Origin: Selaginella moellendorffii
Taxonomy: Eukaryota; Streptophyta; Lycopodiopsida; Selaginellales; Selaginellaceae
Direction: 5' to 3'
Length of the DNA: 64,000 nt
Assembly (NCBI RefSeq): GCF_000143415.4
Contig: NW_003314375.1
Location: 125,369 to 189,368, forward strand
Part shown: piece after piece, positions 10,975 through 22,499 of the stretch
Layout: every line of letters starts with the position of its first letter
How positions within the stretch are numbered: position 1 is the first letter of the stretch
Notes under the pieces: generated by a model
Told to the model about the DNA's origin: nothing
Seen by the model: only the letters and a program-made list of their open reading frames with translations
Databases searched by the model: none
Made by a program: the position numbers and the translations under genes

Positions 10975-12989
10975 AAATCACTGCTACATCCCGGCCGTTT
11001 CCATCCCGCGCATGCGCGAAATCTTGCTGCCAGCCTACCTCACGGCCGCCGCTGCCGCATTGTTGCCGCCGCGCTTCCGATTCTCGAAGCCGCGTTGTCG
11101 ACCGCCATAGCTGCTGTGATGCGAGGAGCTCTCTCTCAATCCCTAAAATCCCTCTTGCTAAACAAAACGAAAGGGGAAAGGGGAGATTCGAGTCCCTGAC
11201 AGCGCTGCGGGATGCCGACATCTTGAAATCCCCACGGCGCATCCTCGATCTCAGTCGCAGCTTCTCCGATCTGGTTTCGCGATTGGGCAAGAAATCTGGG
11301 GCGATCAGGTGCGTGGTTGCCGACTACTTCGCAGGATACGTGTACGATGCCGTGGATTTCTTCGATCTTCCGCCTTTCCGGCGTCGGCCACTTCCGCGGC
11401 ATTCAACCTCCAGCTCCCGGTTCTTCTCGCGAGGAGGAACAAGATCATCCGGCAAGCTGTAGAGGATCCGCTCACGCTGAAATATCGAATGGCTTCTTTG
11501 GCAAGAATTCCCCTCACTGGTATGCTCACTCTCAAGATTCTTGCTTTCTTCTTGTTTTTCTTGAGCTTGTACACACTTTGGTTTTTCCCCGGGTTTTTCT
11601 CTTCACTCGGCAGTGTGAAGTGTGGACTTGTATGCTTGCGATCTTGCTTTGCTTGTGATGTTACACATTCTTTGCTTGCAATCTATTTTGATCTTCTCTT
11701 TTCTAAGAACCTTTTCTTCGCTTGAACTTGTGATTTATTTTGACGATCTTCTCTCTTTTTTTTTTTTATGTCATAGAGGACGAGCTGCCGAAGCTCAACG
11801 CTCTCGGAGTGGCTCTCTCTCGCGAGCAACTCCATCACTACATGAGGGACGCAAGTGTGCAGCTTGCCGCCAAGAAGTGCGAGCGTCTTTTTTACGCGCG
11901 GCTAGCCTCGTGGATTCTCGTTCCCTCGTTTGAGGAGCTGGAGCCGGCATGCAAGCAAATGCATGCTCTCTACGGCAAGAGGTTCCTGCCGGTGGGACCT
12001 TTGCTTGATTGCAACGAAGACCACCACATCCAGGTAAGTCGCGATGTTTCGCAGAGTTTGCATTCGTGATAGCAAGTACTGAGCCAAAACTAATCTCTTT
12101 TGCCATGTCTCTCCAGAGCCTAGCGGAAGGAAATGAAGACCTTGCTTGGTTGGATCAGTGGCCTCCAGGATCGGTGGTTTACATCTCCCCTGGCACGAAC
12201 TTCTACTCGTCACTGGATGAGCTTGTGGCTGTGGTTGGAGCTCTCGAGGCTCTCGAGCAGCCATTCTTGCTGGTTTGTCGGTCGGACGAGGAGAAGCTTC
12301 TCCAGGAGCTCGGCCGGGATCGTGACCACCCAAGCTGGCGCACGTCGCCATGGGTTCCTCAAAAGTTTGTGCTCGACCACCCAGCCACAGGTTTGTTTTC
12401 CGGTCGTGTTCTTGACTCCGTGAAGTTCTAATTCTTCTTTATAGGAGCTTTCGTTACTCACTGTGGATGGATGTCCATCCTCGAGGGCGTTTCCAGCGGC
12501 GTGGCAATGGTTGCTTGGCCGCGCGAGCATGGAGTGGAGCACACGGACCATTACCTCAACAGCAAGTGCATCGTCGAGGACTGGAAGATCGCCATCGCCA
12601 TGAAGAAGTGCAGCAGCAGTGGCAAAGTCTCGCGCGAATCTGCGAGGGAGAGCTTCGAGGAGCTGCTGCACGGCGAAGGTGGCAAGCGCGCGAGAGAAAA
12701 CGTCGCCAGGCTCAGTGATCTGGCGAAGACAGCCGCAGCTCCTGATGGTTCTTCGGCCAAGAACCTCAAGACCGCAGCGGACGCCATCAAGAGTGGCAAG
12801 CTCGTTGGGTACGTTCCTTATCAATTTCTTTCTCAGTTCAATTCTCTTTTTTCCAGCACCGACACAGCTTTGCTCGCGCGAAAGATGCACATGAATCCCT
12901 GGAATCTCTCGGAAGAAAAGCGAGCTCACTTGAAGAGTATCCTTGATTCTGCTCCAGCTCCAGCTCCAGCGTCTGGATTCCTCCGCTAA
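10975..12989 (+). pseudogene. Family 1 UDP-glycosyltransferase with frameshifted N-terminal half
   Basis: Plant UGTs transfer sugar from UDP-sugars to small molecules in the cytosol. Exons at 11777-12033, 12117-12390, 12445-12808 and 12857-12989 join in frame to the stop. They contain LFYARLASWILVPSFEELEP, GKRFLPVGPLL, WLDQWPPGSVVYISPGTNF and the PSPG sugar-donor box beginning WVPQKFVLDHPATG and continuing AFVTHCGWMSILEGVSSG. The box ends in WPREHGVEH, where family members usually have D/E-Q. Upstream, the N-terminal domain is broken. HARNLAASLPHGRRCRIVAA (about 11,015) lies in one frame, RCVVADYFAGYVYDAVDFF in another, and AFPASATSAAFNLQLPVLLA in a third. No start consistent with these was found. 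The C-terminal domain looks intact, so it may have decayed recently. Confidence 0.75.
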
Positions 12990-13207
12990 ACAACTGGTGA
13001 TGTTATGCTTTTCTTCGTTTCCTAGCTTTGGTCCTTAGTTTGCATTCCAGACAAGTCCAGGCGCAACTTGGATCATCCCATAGATTTCGTGTTCTTCCGG
13101 AGTTCACGGAACGAGCATTGGAGATGATTTCGTAAAGTTCTTAAAGAAGAGAATATCGTTAAATCTTATTGTCAGGAGCAAATAGGATAGGTTTCTCTAG
13201 GGCGAGA

Positions 13208-14180
13208 ATGCTGCTCTCCTCTTCGCGATCGTTCTTTACATTCGGCAATGGCGCGGCATCGCTGTGCCAGCGGCATCAGGTCAAATCCAGCGCCAGGGTA
13301 GGCGCGGCGAATCGCGGCGGCAGGGGCGCGGCGATCATCCGATGCTCGCGGAGCAAGACGGGCAGCGCGTGGCGGAGCAGCAGCGACAAGGAGGAGGCGC
13401 GCAAGATCCTGGAGAGGAGCAAGAAGGAGCTGGGGCCATACCCTGGCAGGGGCAAGGTCGTGAGGAACAAAGCGCTAGTGCTGGAGCTGGCCAAGGGATT
13501 TAGGGGCAAGAAGGTGCACAGGATTGCGCGGGATCGGGTCGCCAAGGCCCTGGAGCACTCGTATCGTGATAGGCGGAGGAAGAAGAGAGATTTCCACAAG
13601 CTGTGGATCACGAGAATTGGGGCTGCTGCTCGACTCCACGGGGTAAGAATCGCGTTCTTCCTCAACATTCTTCTTCTTCTTAGTTCTATTTCTTCTCCAC
13701 ATCTTCTCTTCTTCACAGTTTCTTCTTCTTCTTCTTATCAAAGTTCTCTGTGTTCTCCACATTCTTCACGGTTTCTTCTTCTTATCAATGCTCTATTTGT
13801 TCTTCACATTCTTCACAGTTTCTTTTTCTTCTTATCGAAGTTCTATTTCTTCTCCACATTCTTCACAGTTCTTCTTCTTCACAAGTTCTCTTTTTTTCCT
13901 CCACATTCTCTTCTCGTCACAATTTGGGCCAAGCTGACTGACTCTTTTGTCTTTCTTTCTGGATAGCTTGGGTATAGCGAATTCATGCACGGGCTCAATC
14001 GCCAGAAAGTGGAGCTCAATCGCAAGCTACTGGCAAACATGGCGATCTTGGATCCGGATTCTTTCAAGAGCCTGGCAGACTCAGTCTCCTCTCTTCCTCC
14101 GCTTAAGGTAAGTCTACTTATCCCTTTCTTTCTTGTCTTTTGACGATCCATCTTGTTGCTCGCAGTCCTCAATGATATGA
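13208..14180 (+). CDS. Organellar ribosomal protein bL20 (nuclear-encoded)
   Basis: Three exons (13208-13642, 13967-14107, 14166-14180) give 196 residues. bL20 binds 23S-type rRNA early in large-subunit assembly. Residues 1 to about 70 are rich in Ser, Arg and Ala with few acidic residues, like a transit peptide. The bL20 body follows: GRGKVVRNKALVLELAKGFR, then SYRDRRRKKRDFHKLWITRI with GAAARLHG, then LGYSEFMHGLNRQKVELNRK and LLANMAILDPDSFKSLADSV. The start is the ATG at 13208, because the frame upstream lacks another ATG. Chloroplast bL20 is usually plastid-encoded, so a nuclear copy is more likely mitochondrial, but the target cannot be decided by eye. Exons 2 and 3 are duplicated at 4994-5190. 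Confidence 0.88.
13655..13905 (+). repeat. Pyrimidine-rich tandem repeat in bL20 intron 1
   Basis: Imperfect tandem copies of a ttctccacattcttcacagt-like unit interspersed with ttcttcttctt runs fill this intron. It makes the intron (324 nt) far longer than its neighbours. The duplicated copy near 4900 keeps only the end of it. Confidence 0.75.
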
Positions 14181-14361
14181 ACTATATTCTTTTGCCTTGC
14201 AATGATCTCTAGGGAACGATTGAACCTCAAAGCAAAACGTTTGAGAGAAAATCTCGTGTAAACTTACGAAGAATCAAAATCAGAACTTCCGGAAAATGGA
14301 CGGCTGAGATTAACCCAACGGCTAGGTCTGTTTAGGGTTCTTGGGAGGCCACACAGCCGAT

Positions 14362-17300
14362 CTATTTCTTCTGGAATTTCGCGTATGTGATCAGCACTGT
14401 GAATGCGAGCGCAAACACGGCCGGGAAGACGATGTGCATGAATACCACGAATCGCAGGCCTTCCTCCTGGTATCCATAGTAGTCGCGAATGAAATTCTTC
14501 ACACTGGATGATTTGCTCTGTCCAGGAACTTCGATCGGCGTCTCCACATCTCCCAGCTGCGAAGCTAGGAGGCCATAGAGCGTCCAAGTTGGGGGGCACA
14601 GCCAGCTACACCATCGCCACCACGGTGGGATTTTCTGGAAAGTGGAAAGGATTTAGTCACAGGGATGGAGCTCTAAGAAGATGGAACTAGAGATGGATAG
14701 ATTGATAGTCACAGGGATGGAACTGGAACTGGAGATGGCAGTCACAGGGATGGAACTCTAAGAAGATGGAACTAGATATTTGGATATTCACAGGGATGGA
14801 GCTCCAAGAAGATGGAACTAGAGATGGATAGATGGATAGTCACAGGGATGGAACTCTAAGAAGATGGAACTAGATCGGATAGATAGCTCGCGATCGATCA
14901 ACTTACAGCCAGAGGGATGATAATGCCGGAGAAGATGTTCCAGGGGACGAGAGCTCCTTGCGTGAGCACGGCCATTTGGAAATTGGACGTCATGGCTACA
15001 CCAAGCATTCCAAACAGCGTGTAGTTTAGGCAGGAGCCAAAGATGAAGAACACGAAGTAGAAGAACTTTGCTGGTGTCCATTGGAGGCCGACGAGGAGAT
15101 AGATCAGGAGGCTCTGGGATGCTGCTTGGAGGAGTATATAGGGGACTTCGATGATCACCTGGAGTGGAAGTTTGGTTTTTAGATCCAGGGAATGGTCGGA
15201 TGGAGTTTTTTTATACCTGTGAGAGAGCAAAGGCGTGTGGAGAATACATTCCAGCGGCTACTTCTCGGTAGAAAACTTCTCGCTCCATGATCACTTGCGG
15301 CTGGACGCTGATAGAGTCCGAGATGCCAACGTAGATTGTGGAAGTGTACATGGCCCCGAGCAAGTTGAAGATGTCCTGCTCGGTTTTTCTGCGAGCAAAG
15401 TCTGGTAAGTTTGAGCAGAAAAGGTGGTGTGGCTTACAGCTCCTTTCCAGAGTTCCAGAACATGGTTCCGAGTAGAAAGCCAACGACGACTCCATAGAAC
15501 ATCCGGGAGTAGAAGTAGATTGGATTTCGCCAGTAAGAACGGTGCTGCTTCCACAAACAGGTGTAAAACTGCTCCAGGAATGGCTTGGAGTATGTAGTCC
15601 GGAAGTGCAAGTCTTGGGATTGTGGAGCTGGGACACTGATCGCTCTTATGAGGTTCTGGTTTCTCCTGGAAGAAAGCTTTAAAAAATCTGGCGAAGGGGG
15701 GGAAAGCTTACCCGTAGAGTGGTGAGTTCTCGTAGATCTCGACTAAGTTTATTCCGAGAAGTTCTTCCTTCGACTGAGTGGTAGCTTCCATCACCCAGGT
15801 TGCTGGATTCTGGCCGTCCTTTATCTTTGGAATCCCGGGAATGGCCTGGTTTACGGAGGAGACAAAGAAGATTATCAGCGACAAGAAAGAGAACGGAATA
15901 CTACCTCGAAATACTCTATCAAGTGACAGGATTCTTTGCCAAGAGGTCCGGCATAAATGAGTTGTCCTCCACGTTTCATGAGGAAGAGCTACACCGAAAC
16001 GAAGAAGGAAGAGGAAGTTGGCGATGGGGTCCTAGATGCATCACAAGCAAGTACCTCGTCGAAAGATTCAAAGATGTCGATGCTCGGTTGATGAATCGTG
16101 CAGATAACAGTCCGGCTCGAGTTGACAGTGTTTCGTATGGCTCTCATAACTATGGCCGCCGCTCGAGCATCCAGACCCGAGGTTGGTTCGTCGATAAACA
16201 GGATAGATGGATTTGCAACGAGCTCTACAGCAATCGTCAGGCGCTTGCGTTGCTCGGTCGAGAGGCCAGACACGCCGGGAACTCCTACTGAGACATTTCG
16301 TATGCTGTCAAGCTCCACAAGCTCCATTACTTCTTCGACGAACCTCTGCTCAAAAGTTTAGATCGTCAACTCTGGAAGGGAATGAAACAAAGCCCATACG
16401 GACCAGCACGGTTTCGTGATTCACGTCTTGTGGGAGACGCAACCACGCAGAGAAGACGAGCGACTCATAGACTGTCACATGAGGCGAATGGATGTCAACC
16501 TGTTCGCAGTAACCAGAAACTCTTGCGAAGGTTTTGTGGTTTTTCGGGTATCCAGAGACGCTGAGTTCTCCTCGGACGTACCCCACGGTCTTTCTTCCGG
16601 CGAGAACATCGAACAGTGTAGTCTTCCCAGCGCCAGTCACGCCGATGAGTGCCGTTAGAACTCCTGGCCGGAGAGCTCCACTTACATTGTGTAGCAGCTG
16701 CAATCTCTTGGTATCACTCTTGGGATGGCTTTTCTTATCCTGGAGCATCAGTGTCAGGAATACACTCTAGGAGACAAAACGAAAAACTTTACCAAGTTAA
16801 CTTCGTAAACGATGTTCCGGAAAGCCAGTGACAACGGCAAGGAAGGTAGGAGAACTTCTCCAACACCTCCATCTTCGATATCCTCAGCTGCAAAAAAGTT
16901 GTAAGTGTATTTTTTGTGCTTTCATGTCCTTTGAGCTGAAGTCACCAACTCACCTTTTTTTCTTGCAGTTGCCTCGCTACTGTTGCTGTAAATTGCGGTG
17001 CAAGGTTTTCTCAGAGCTGTCACAAGACCTGGTAAGTTTTCTCGCCACCAATAACTTGTCCGTCTATCACTTACGGTTAAGGTATGTAAGTGCTAGAACG
17101 TAGAGTGCATTGAACACCAGTGTTGAGATAACCAGTCCTGCGAGTCCAATCCAGTACCATTCTGGATTTGGAAACATTCCTCGGGTCTTTAGCAAAACCT
17201 CCCCAACTGTGTGTGAAGTTCCAGTTCCAAATGTTGGCTGCATGTGTTTTCAGACAATTATCCATTGTAGATTGGTGCTTTCGTACCTTGCTCCACCGTT

Positions 17301-19790
17301 GCGCATAGAACTCATTGACAGCTAAAGCGTTCTGGCCATACATGTAAGGAGATGTCCAGTAGCTCCATAGCCACCATGGTTGGATGTTTTCTGGAGAGTC
17401 GTTTCTTAAATACTAACCTTTAGTTTTCTTGCAGGAAGTACCTCTTGATTTCAAATAGCCTCCATTTGCCACCGTTGTTATGAAGAAGAAGAAACCGAAC
17501 GTACTCGTAATTGTTGGACTTCGAGCGATGGCTCCAATGCACCGAAACATGGCGAACGAAGCTTGGTTCACCAAGAACAGTAGCACAAAGTGCTTGAAAA
17601 ATCTGTGAGTAGTCTCTTTATCCCGCACTTTAGGACCATAGGAAACTGACTTACCTGGTAAACTCGGGAGCAAACCCAACTCCCCAGTATGTAATGCAGG
17701 TCCAGATTGCCACGTCCATGAAACTCATCGGGATCCTGAAAAATATCGTTGGCAATGCCCAAGACCAAGCGGGATAAAACTGCGAATCTCGTTGCTTGTA
17801 AAAGGCTTGAAGTCTCGTGATTGTGAGTGTCATCTCAGGTAATCCACGGTACATGATATTCATGATCATGTAGAACAGAACACCCATAAATTTGTTTGCA
17901 TCTTGGACGGTCTCATGATGCATTGTTGTTCGCAGGAATATGGTCGAGACAATCACCGCTATAATCGAGCCCTTTAAAAAATAATGGTGTTGGTTTCCTT
18001 TTTATTAAAAAGGTGAGACTCACCTGAATTACGTTGCTAGTCACATGAACGTAGAGATTACGTTTTATCAGTATGATTTCTCTTGAGCAGCAGGCCAGAA
18101 ACAGCTTCCAGGAACTCATCTTTGGTTCCTTTTTCCCTGCAGGATAAACTTTCTTCAAGTCCTTGAGCGTGAATTCATCAGCCCGGTATCGTTGAAAAGC
18201 AGCAGCAAAATCTTTTCCCGATACAAACCGGTAAGCTTCTTTATCACCGCACCAATAACCTTTTTGATCTTTTCTTGACACTACCTGCATTTCCCAAGAC
18301 TTTAGAGGAACATGAATGTGTTGTATACGACTGACCTCTTGTAAATAATCTGCTACTCCTTTTCTTGCAGGACATTTGAAGCCTTGGGCCTCAAGAAATT
18401 GTAGAACACCTTCTCGAGTTCCATGGTATACTATATGTCCTTCCGCAAGGAGTATAAGATCGTCAAACAGCTCGAAAACCTCTGGGGGTGGTTGCAGCAG
18501 CGAGATCAGCATCGTTTTGCTCAAAGCTTTCACGGTTTGCTGCAGGAAACTGATCATTCGGTACGTGGTGGAGCTGTCCAGTCCCGTAGAAATTTCATCC
18601 ATGAACAAAATTCTTGCGGGACCAGCCAGCACTTCTCCTGTAAGTGATTGTTCATGGTTAATATTAAAGTTTTTGGTTATTGGTGATGCTGACCTGCTGT
18701 GAGTCTCCTTTTCTGTCCTCCAGATATTCCTCGCTGAAGAGCATTGCCTACGATTGTATCGGCGCAAGTGTCCATGCCAAGAACCTGATTCCATATCTCG
18801 CTCGAGTTTGAGAACCTTGAAAGGGTTATAATGGACAGAACAAACCTGGATCATGTATTCGCACATGATGCTGGGCTTTGCATCGTCACCAGCAGCAGCC
18901 TGGTCCACAAGAGATTTCGTTAACATAAACGACTCCTCGAGAAAAGAAATCTCACTCTCATGAAAGCTTCAACGTCTGGATCGGGTATGATTCCTGCTGC
19001 CTTTTCTCTTTTCTCGACTTCTTTAAAAATCTCTGTTTGCGTGCAAGCAGAGAGTCGTATCAAGGCCAAGATTCCTCTAGGAAAGTTTTCTTACCTCCTT
19101 GGTGACCGGCGCCTTGGCATCGCACTGCGAAGTTCAGTGTTTCTCGAACTGTAAGCTCGGATAGATGCAAGTCCCGCTGGCTGATGTACGCGATCTCGTT
19201 CCGGAGGGCGAATTCGTCGCGAGTGCATCCATTGTAAGTCACCTCTCCCTTGCATTGGATCTTACTGGCGAGTGCTAAGAGTAAGCTTGTCTTGCCAGAT
19301 GCGGGTGGACCAAGCAGCAGCGTCAGCCTTGGAACCAAGCATGAGATGAAACAGTAAAGAAAGAGAGAAGAACTCCTCTCGTTATCAACCTGGAAGGTCT
19401 GACAACACCATCGACGCTGTGTAGGATGTTAATCGATTGCTTGTTCGATGGCAGGACATGGAGCAAGCTCAGGAAGCTCTAGAAAGCTTGTCAAAAACAG
19501 GCCATCAACTTGAAGAAGAGACCAACCTGGACGGTGTTGACGAAAGAGTTTGCAATGCTGGAGATCGCTCGGCTGCTCCTGGTGTAAACATCGACGCTGA
19601 GCTCCAAGCCATGGAACCTCACCTCAACCTCTGGGAGCTCAACTCCGACGCTGTGGTAGAAAACAAGGTATCGTCAGCTTTTTTCGATCGTTTTCCTTCA
19701 TTTTTTTACTCGTTCTTACTTGTCTAGCCTCGATCGAAGCTTGAGGAGGAATCCCTCGTGATCGTCGCCCTTGCTGCTACTAAGGTTCGT
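14362..19790 (-). CDS. Full-size ABCG (PDR-type) ABC transporter
   Basis: A plasma-membrane exporter of the pleiotropic drug resistance subfamily, arranged NBD1-TMD1-NBD2-TMD2. Many short exons join on the minus strand. The N-terminal part has [12 protein letters not shown] and [23 protein letters not shown]1 has Walker [10 protein letters not shown] (plants usually have GPPSSGKTT), signature [10 protein letters not shown] and Walker [18 protein letters not shown]1 includes [19 protein letters not shown] and [16 protein letters not shown]2 has Walker [10 protein letters not shown], signature [10 protein letters not shown] and Walker [17 protein letters not shown], followed by the [15 protein letters not shown] switch region. 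TMD2 ends [20 protein letters not shown] and the C-terminus [13 protein letters not shown]1's RCQG segment is followed by [20 protein letters not shown]. The first exon and start codon were not found, so the 5' limit is approximate. No clear disabling change was seen. Confidence 0.85.
14655..14885. repeat. Minisatellite in the last intron of the ABCG gene
   Basis: Imperfect tandem copies combine agtcacagggatggaact with ctaagaagatggaactagag and gatggatag segments. The array fills most of the intron between the last two exons of the transporter. Confidence 0.8.
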
Positions 19791-20263
19791 GGCCTCCATC
19801 TTCCTTGCTCGCTCCCTGGAGGATGGATTTACGTATATATATATTTAAAATGCTCGTGGCATCTCGCGGTGGGGCAGCAACGGGGTAATGCGATTCCATT
19901 TTTTGCTATTTGGTCAATTTACAGGGTGAGTGGGAGAAGAATCATGGATGCTCTCAGTGGAATCTACGTGATTGTTGTGTTTTTCCAAGACAGATCGATA
20001 AGGACGATTTTGTTTTCTGTCCTCCAGAAAGCATGTGTGTATATTTGATACAGTAGAGAGCTTAATCTCTATCCTAAGCAGAATTAATTACCAGAGTTCG
20101 CTGCCAACTAACTTCTCGGGAATTCTTTGAAAAGTTGGTGCACAAAACACTGCATGTCATATACTTTGCTTGGTGCTATAAGAGAAAGCTCTGCTCTGAA
20201 GTGGTAACAAAACATCTCAAGGGTTCTCTAGCTTATTAGATAAATTATAGAAGTATAGCTCTA

Positions 20264-21145
20264 ATGGCTCAAGCCAAGGCTCTACTCTTCTTTTACTCTT
20301 TCATTGCCCTTGCTGCAAGCATTGCAGTGGCAACCAATACCACTGGATGCTTCCCAGGTAGGACTTACAAGAAATATTTCTCCACATGATAGCTATTTAA
20401 ATTCCAAACTATCACAGGGGATGCAACTGTGCAGATGTACACTGGGGAATTTAAGTTCATGAGGGAGCTCAGTGTTGGAGACAAGGTGAATTGACCTCAT
20501 TGCAGCTTCTAGAAATTGGTGAGGTGTGTTTTTCAGGTTGCAGTGGGCAAGAATCTTTTCTCTGATGTGTACGCATTCGGCCACAAGGATGCCGATGCCA
20601 TTTCGGAGTTTGTGCAAGTGCACAGTGGCGCAAACATGTTGGAACTCACTGCAGGCCACTTTGTTCCTGTTGATGTCAATGGGAAGCTCGTGTACAAGAG
20701 AGCTGAGGATCTCAAGGTTGGAGATTCTCTGTGGGAATCATCTCAAGTCACGGGTACAAATTTCATGATATCATTTTACTTTTTTGACACTTGTTTACAT
20801 TCCACAGAAATCTCAAAGGTTGAGAAGCTGGGTCTCTACAACCCACTCACTCTGTCCGGCAACATCATGGTTAACAACGTTCTAGCTTCAGCTCACAGCG
20901 AGTGGTTCCTGGACTCCATCTTTGATGCCGTCGGCGCAACCGAGTACCTCCCATACGCATACCAGGCCGTGCTTGCTCCAGTTCGTGCCATCTACAACAT
21001 CGTGGGCAAGGAGATCTATGCAAAGGGCTATGGCGCCATCGATTCCATCGCCAACGTTGCTGAGTTTGGAACCAAGTATGGAGGAAGCATTGCTCTCACG
21101 GTTGGAATCGCCGGCGCCGGACTTGTGCTGGCCTCCAAGGCCTAA
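20264..21145 (+). CDS. Secreted Hint-domain (Hedgehog/intein-fold) protein, intact copy
   Basis: Exons 20264-20357, 20418-20485, 20537-20753 and 20808-21145 join in phase to 238 residues. Residues 1-23 form a signal peptide. The Hint domain starts at Cys29 in GCFPGDATVQMYTGEF, the hallmark of Hedgehog-type Hog/Hint modules. It continues with ELSVGDKV, VYAFGHKDADAISEFVQVHS and LELTAGHFVPV, the conserved TxxH motif with Thr92 and His95. Next come VYKRAEDLKVGDSLW, YNPLTLSGNIMVNNVLAS (like the GVLASC end of Hog), and then YLPYAYQAVLAPVRAIYNIV. Hint modules perform an N-S acyl shift at the first Cys. The residue aligned with the sterol-transfer Asp of animal Hedgehog is His70. Only about five residues separate the predicted signal cleavage from Cys29, so there is no Hedge-like N-terminal partner. 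The hydrophobic C-terminus (IALTVGIAGAGLVLA) may anchor it in a membrane. Function is unknown. Two damaged paralogues follow at 25,663 and 36,675. Confidence 0.85.
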
Positions 21146-21239
21146 ACATCCCAAAAGTAAATAAGTCAACTTAAAGCCGTAAAGAATGTATATATTTCAG
21201 AATTTAATTTGAAATTAAAGCAAAAACATAAAAATTGCT

Positions 21240-21311
21240 GGGGCATTCCGAGAATTGAACTCGGGACCTCTCGCACCCTAAGCGAGAATCATACCACTAG
21301 ACCAAATGCCC
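21240..21311 (-). tRNA. tRNA-Pro (AGG)
   Basis: 72 nt on the minus strand with a complete cloverleaf: acceptor GGGCATT/AATGCCC, D arm TGGTCTAGTGGTA, anticodon stem CTCGC/GCGAG with loop TTAGGGT (anticodon AGG), and T arm CCGAGTTCAATTCTCGG. No intron. Confidence 0.92.
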
Positions 21312-21327
21312 AACTTGTTACCTCCAT

Positions 21328-22489
21328 CTAGATCCCTGGAACAAGAACTGGTGAGCTTCCCGCTCGCAGGGCTTCGTTTGCCTCCTCCAATCTTAACTCC
21401 ACTGTCTCCGTTTTGATCTCCATGCTCGAAACCACTCGCAAGAACTCGATGGCATCCAAGCGCATGAGATTCGCGACCGACAGCACTCTCCTCTCGCCCC
21501 AGATCGCCGCGTATGGAATCGAGGGGACTGGAGTCATGTAAATCTCGCCGCAAACCACCACCCCGCCCTTGCGAATGGCTGCCAGAGCGAGCGGTACCCC
21601 ACCGAAGCAAAGATGATGGCGGCGTCCAAGAGTTGTGGAGGCGACGCGGTGGAATCGCCCGACCAGGTGGCTCCAACCTTTCGAGCAAAAGCTTGCGCCT
21701 CTACGTCGCCCGGTCGAGTGAAACCATACACTTCATGGCCTTCGTGTCTCAACACCTGGAAGATCCAAAGCTTTTGTACGATTCGAGAGCGGTGGAAGAG
21801 CTCGGTGTACCTGAGCAGCAATGTGAGCAGCAGCTCCAAATCCATAGATTCCAAACTTGCGGGGTTTGGGCATTCCAGGCGTGATCCCAGCCATCCTGAG
21901 CGATCGATAGCCGATGAGACCGGCGCAAAGGAGTGGAGAGGCTTTCACGTCCGGGTAATTCTCCGGAAGGGAGAAGCAGTAGGCACTGTTCGCAACAGCG
22001 TACTCGGTATAGCCACCATCGATCGTATAGCCTGCAAGAAAGAATCTTTTTCCATGCAAAGAAGAACTGGAAACGAAGAATAAAGAACTTGAAAGCTTTC
22101 TCACCTGTGAAGCCTGGCTCGTCACACAAATTCTCAGCTCCATCCACACAGTAGCTGCAGCTCCCGCAAGTTCTTCCCAGCCAAGGAATTCCCACTCTAG
22201 CTCCAATTGAAAACTGCAAGCGATCCACGCCTCGCCCGATCTTATCCACCAGTCCCACGATTTCATGACCAGGGATTATCGGAAGATTGGGCTCCTTGAG
22301 CTCGCCGTCGACCTGCGCGGCGATTCTTGGAAGGAAATCAAAGCCTGGCGCATACCAATGAAGATCCGTGCGGCACACAGCGCACGCCGAGGCCTTGACG
22401 CGGACCTGGCCGTCGCGAGGCTCTGGAATCGGGAGCTTCGTGAGCTTGAGAGCGCTTCCAGGAGCTTCAAACACCATAGCTCGCATCAT
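21328..22489 (-). pseudogene. Zinc-dependent alcohol dehydrogenase, frameshifted
   Basis: A medium-chain dehydrogenase/reductase that would oxidise or reduce alcohols and aldehydes with NAD(P). Exons 22105-22489, 21811-22031 and 21328-21755 join on the minus strand. The catalytic-zinc ligands are in CAVCRTDLHW and GHEIVG, and the structural-zinc cysteines in TCGSCSYCVDGAENLC. The nucleotide-binding region is KFGIYGFGAAAHIAAQ, followed by VLRHEGHEVYGFTRPGD. In the last exon IIFASVG and PLALAAIRKGGVVVCGEIYM are in different frames, about at 21,590. This points to a small deletion where the family has a few residues between them. The rest, to VLVPGI and the stop at 21328, is intact. Either a recent pseudogene or an assembly indel. 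It lies 16 bp from tRNA-Pro. Confidence 0.75.
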
Positions 22490-22499
22490 AGTGGGAAAA

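Noticed and set aside
12210-12929. 239-codon minus-strand frame
   Set aside because: Antisense shadow of the UGT exons; open only because of GC-rich codon use on the plus strand.
13276-13716. Minus-strand frame opposite bL20
   Set aside because: Shadow of the conserved bL20 exon 1 on the other strand.
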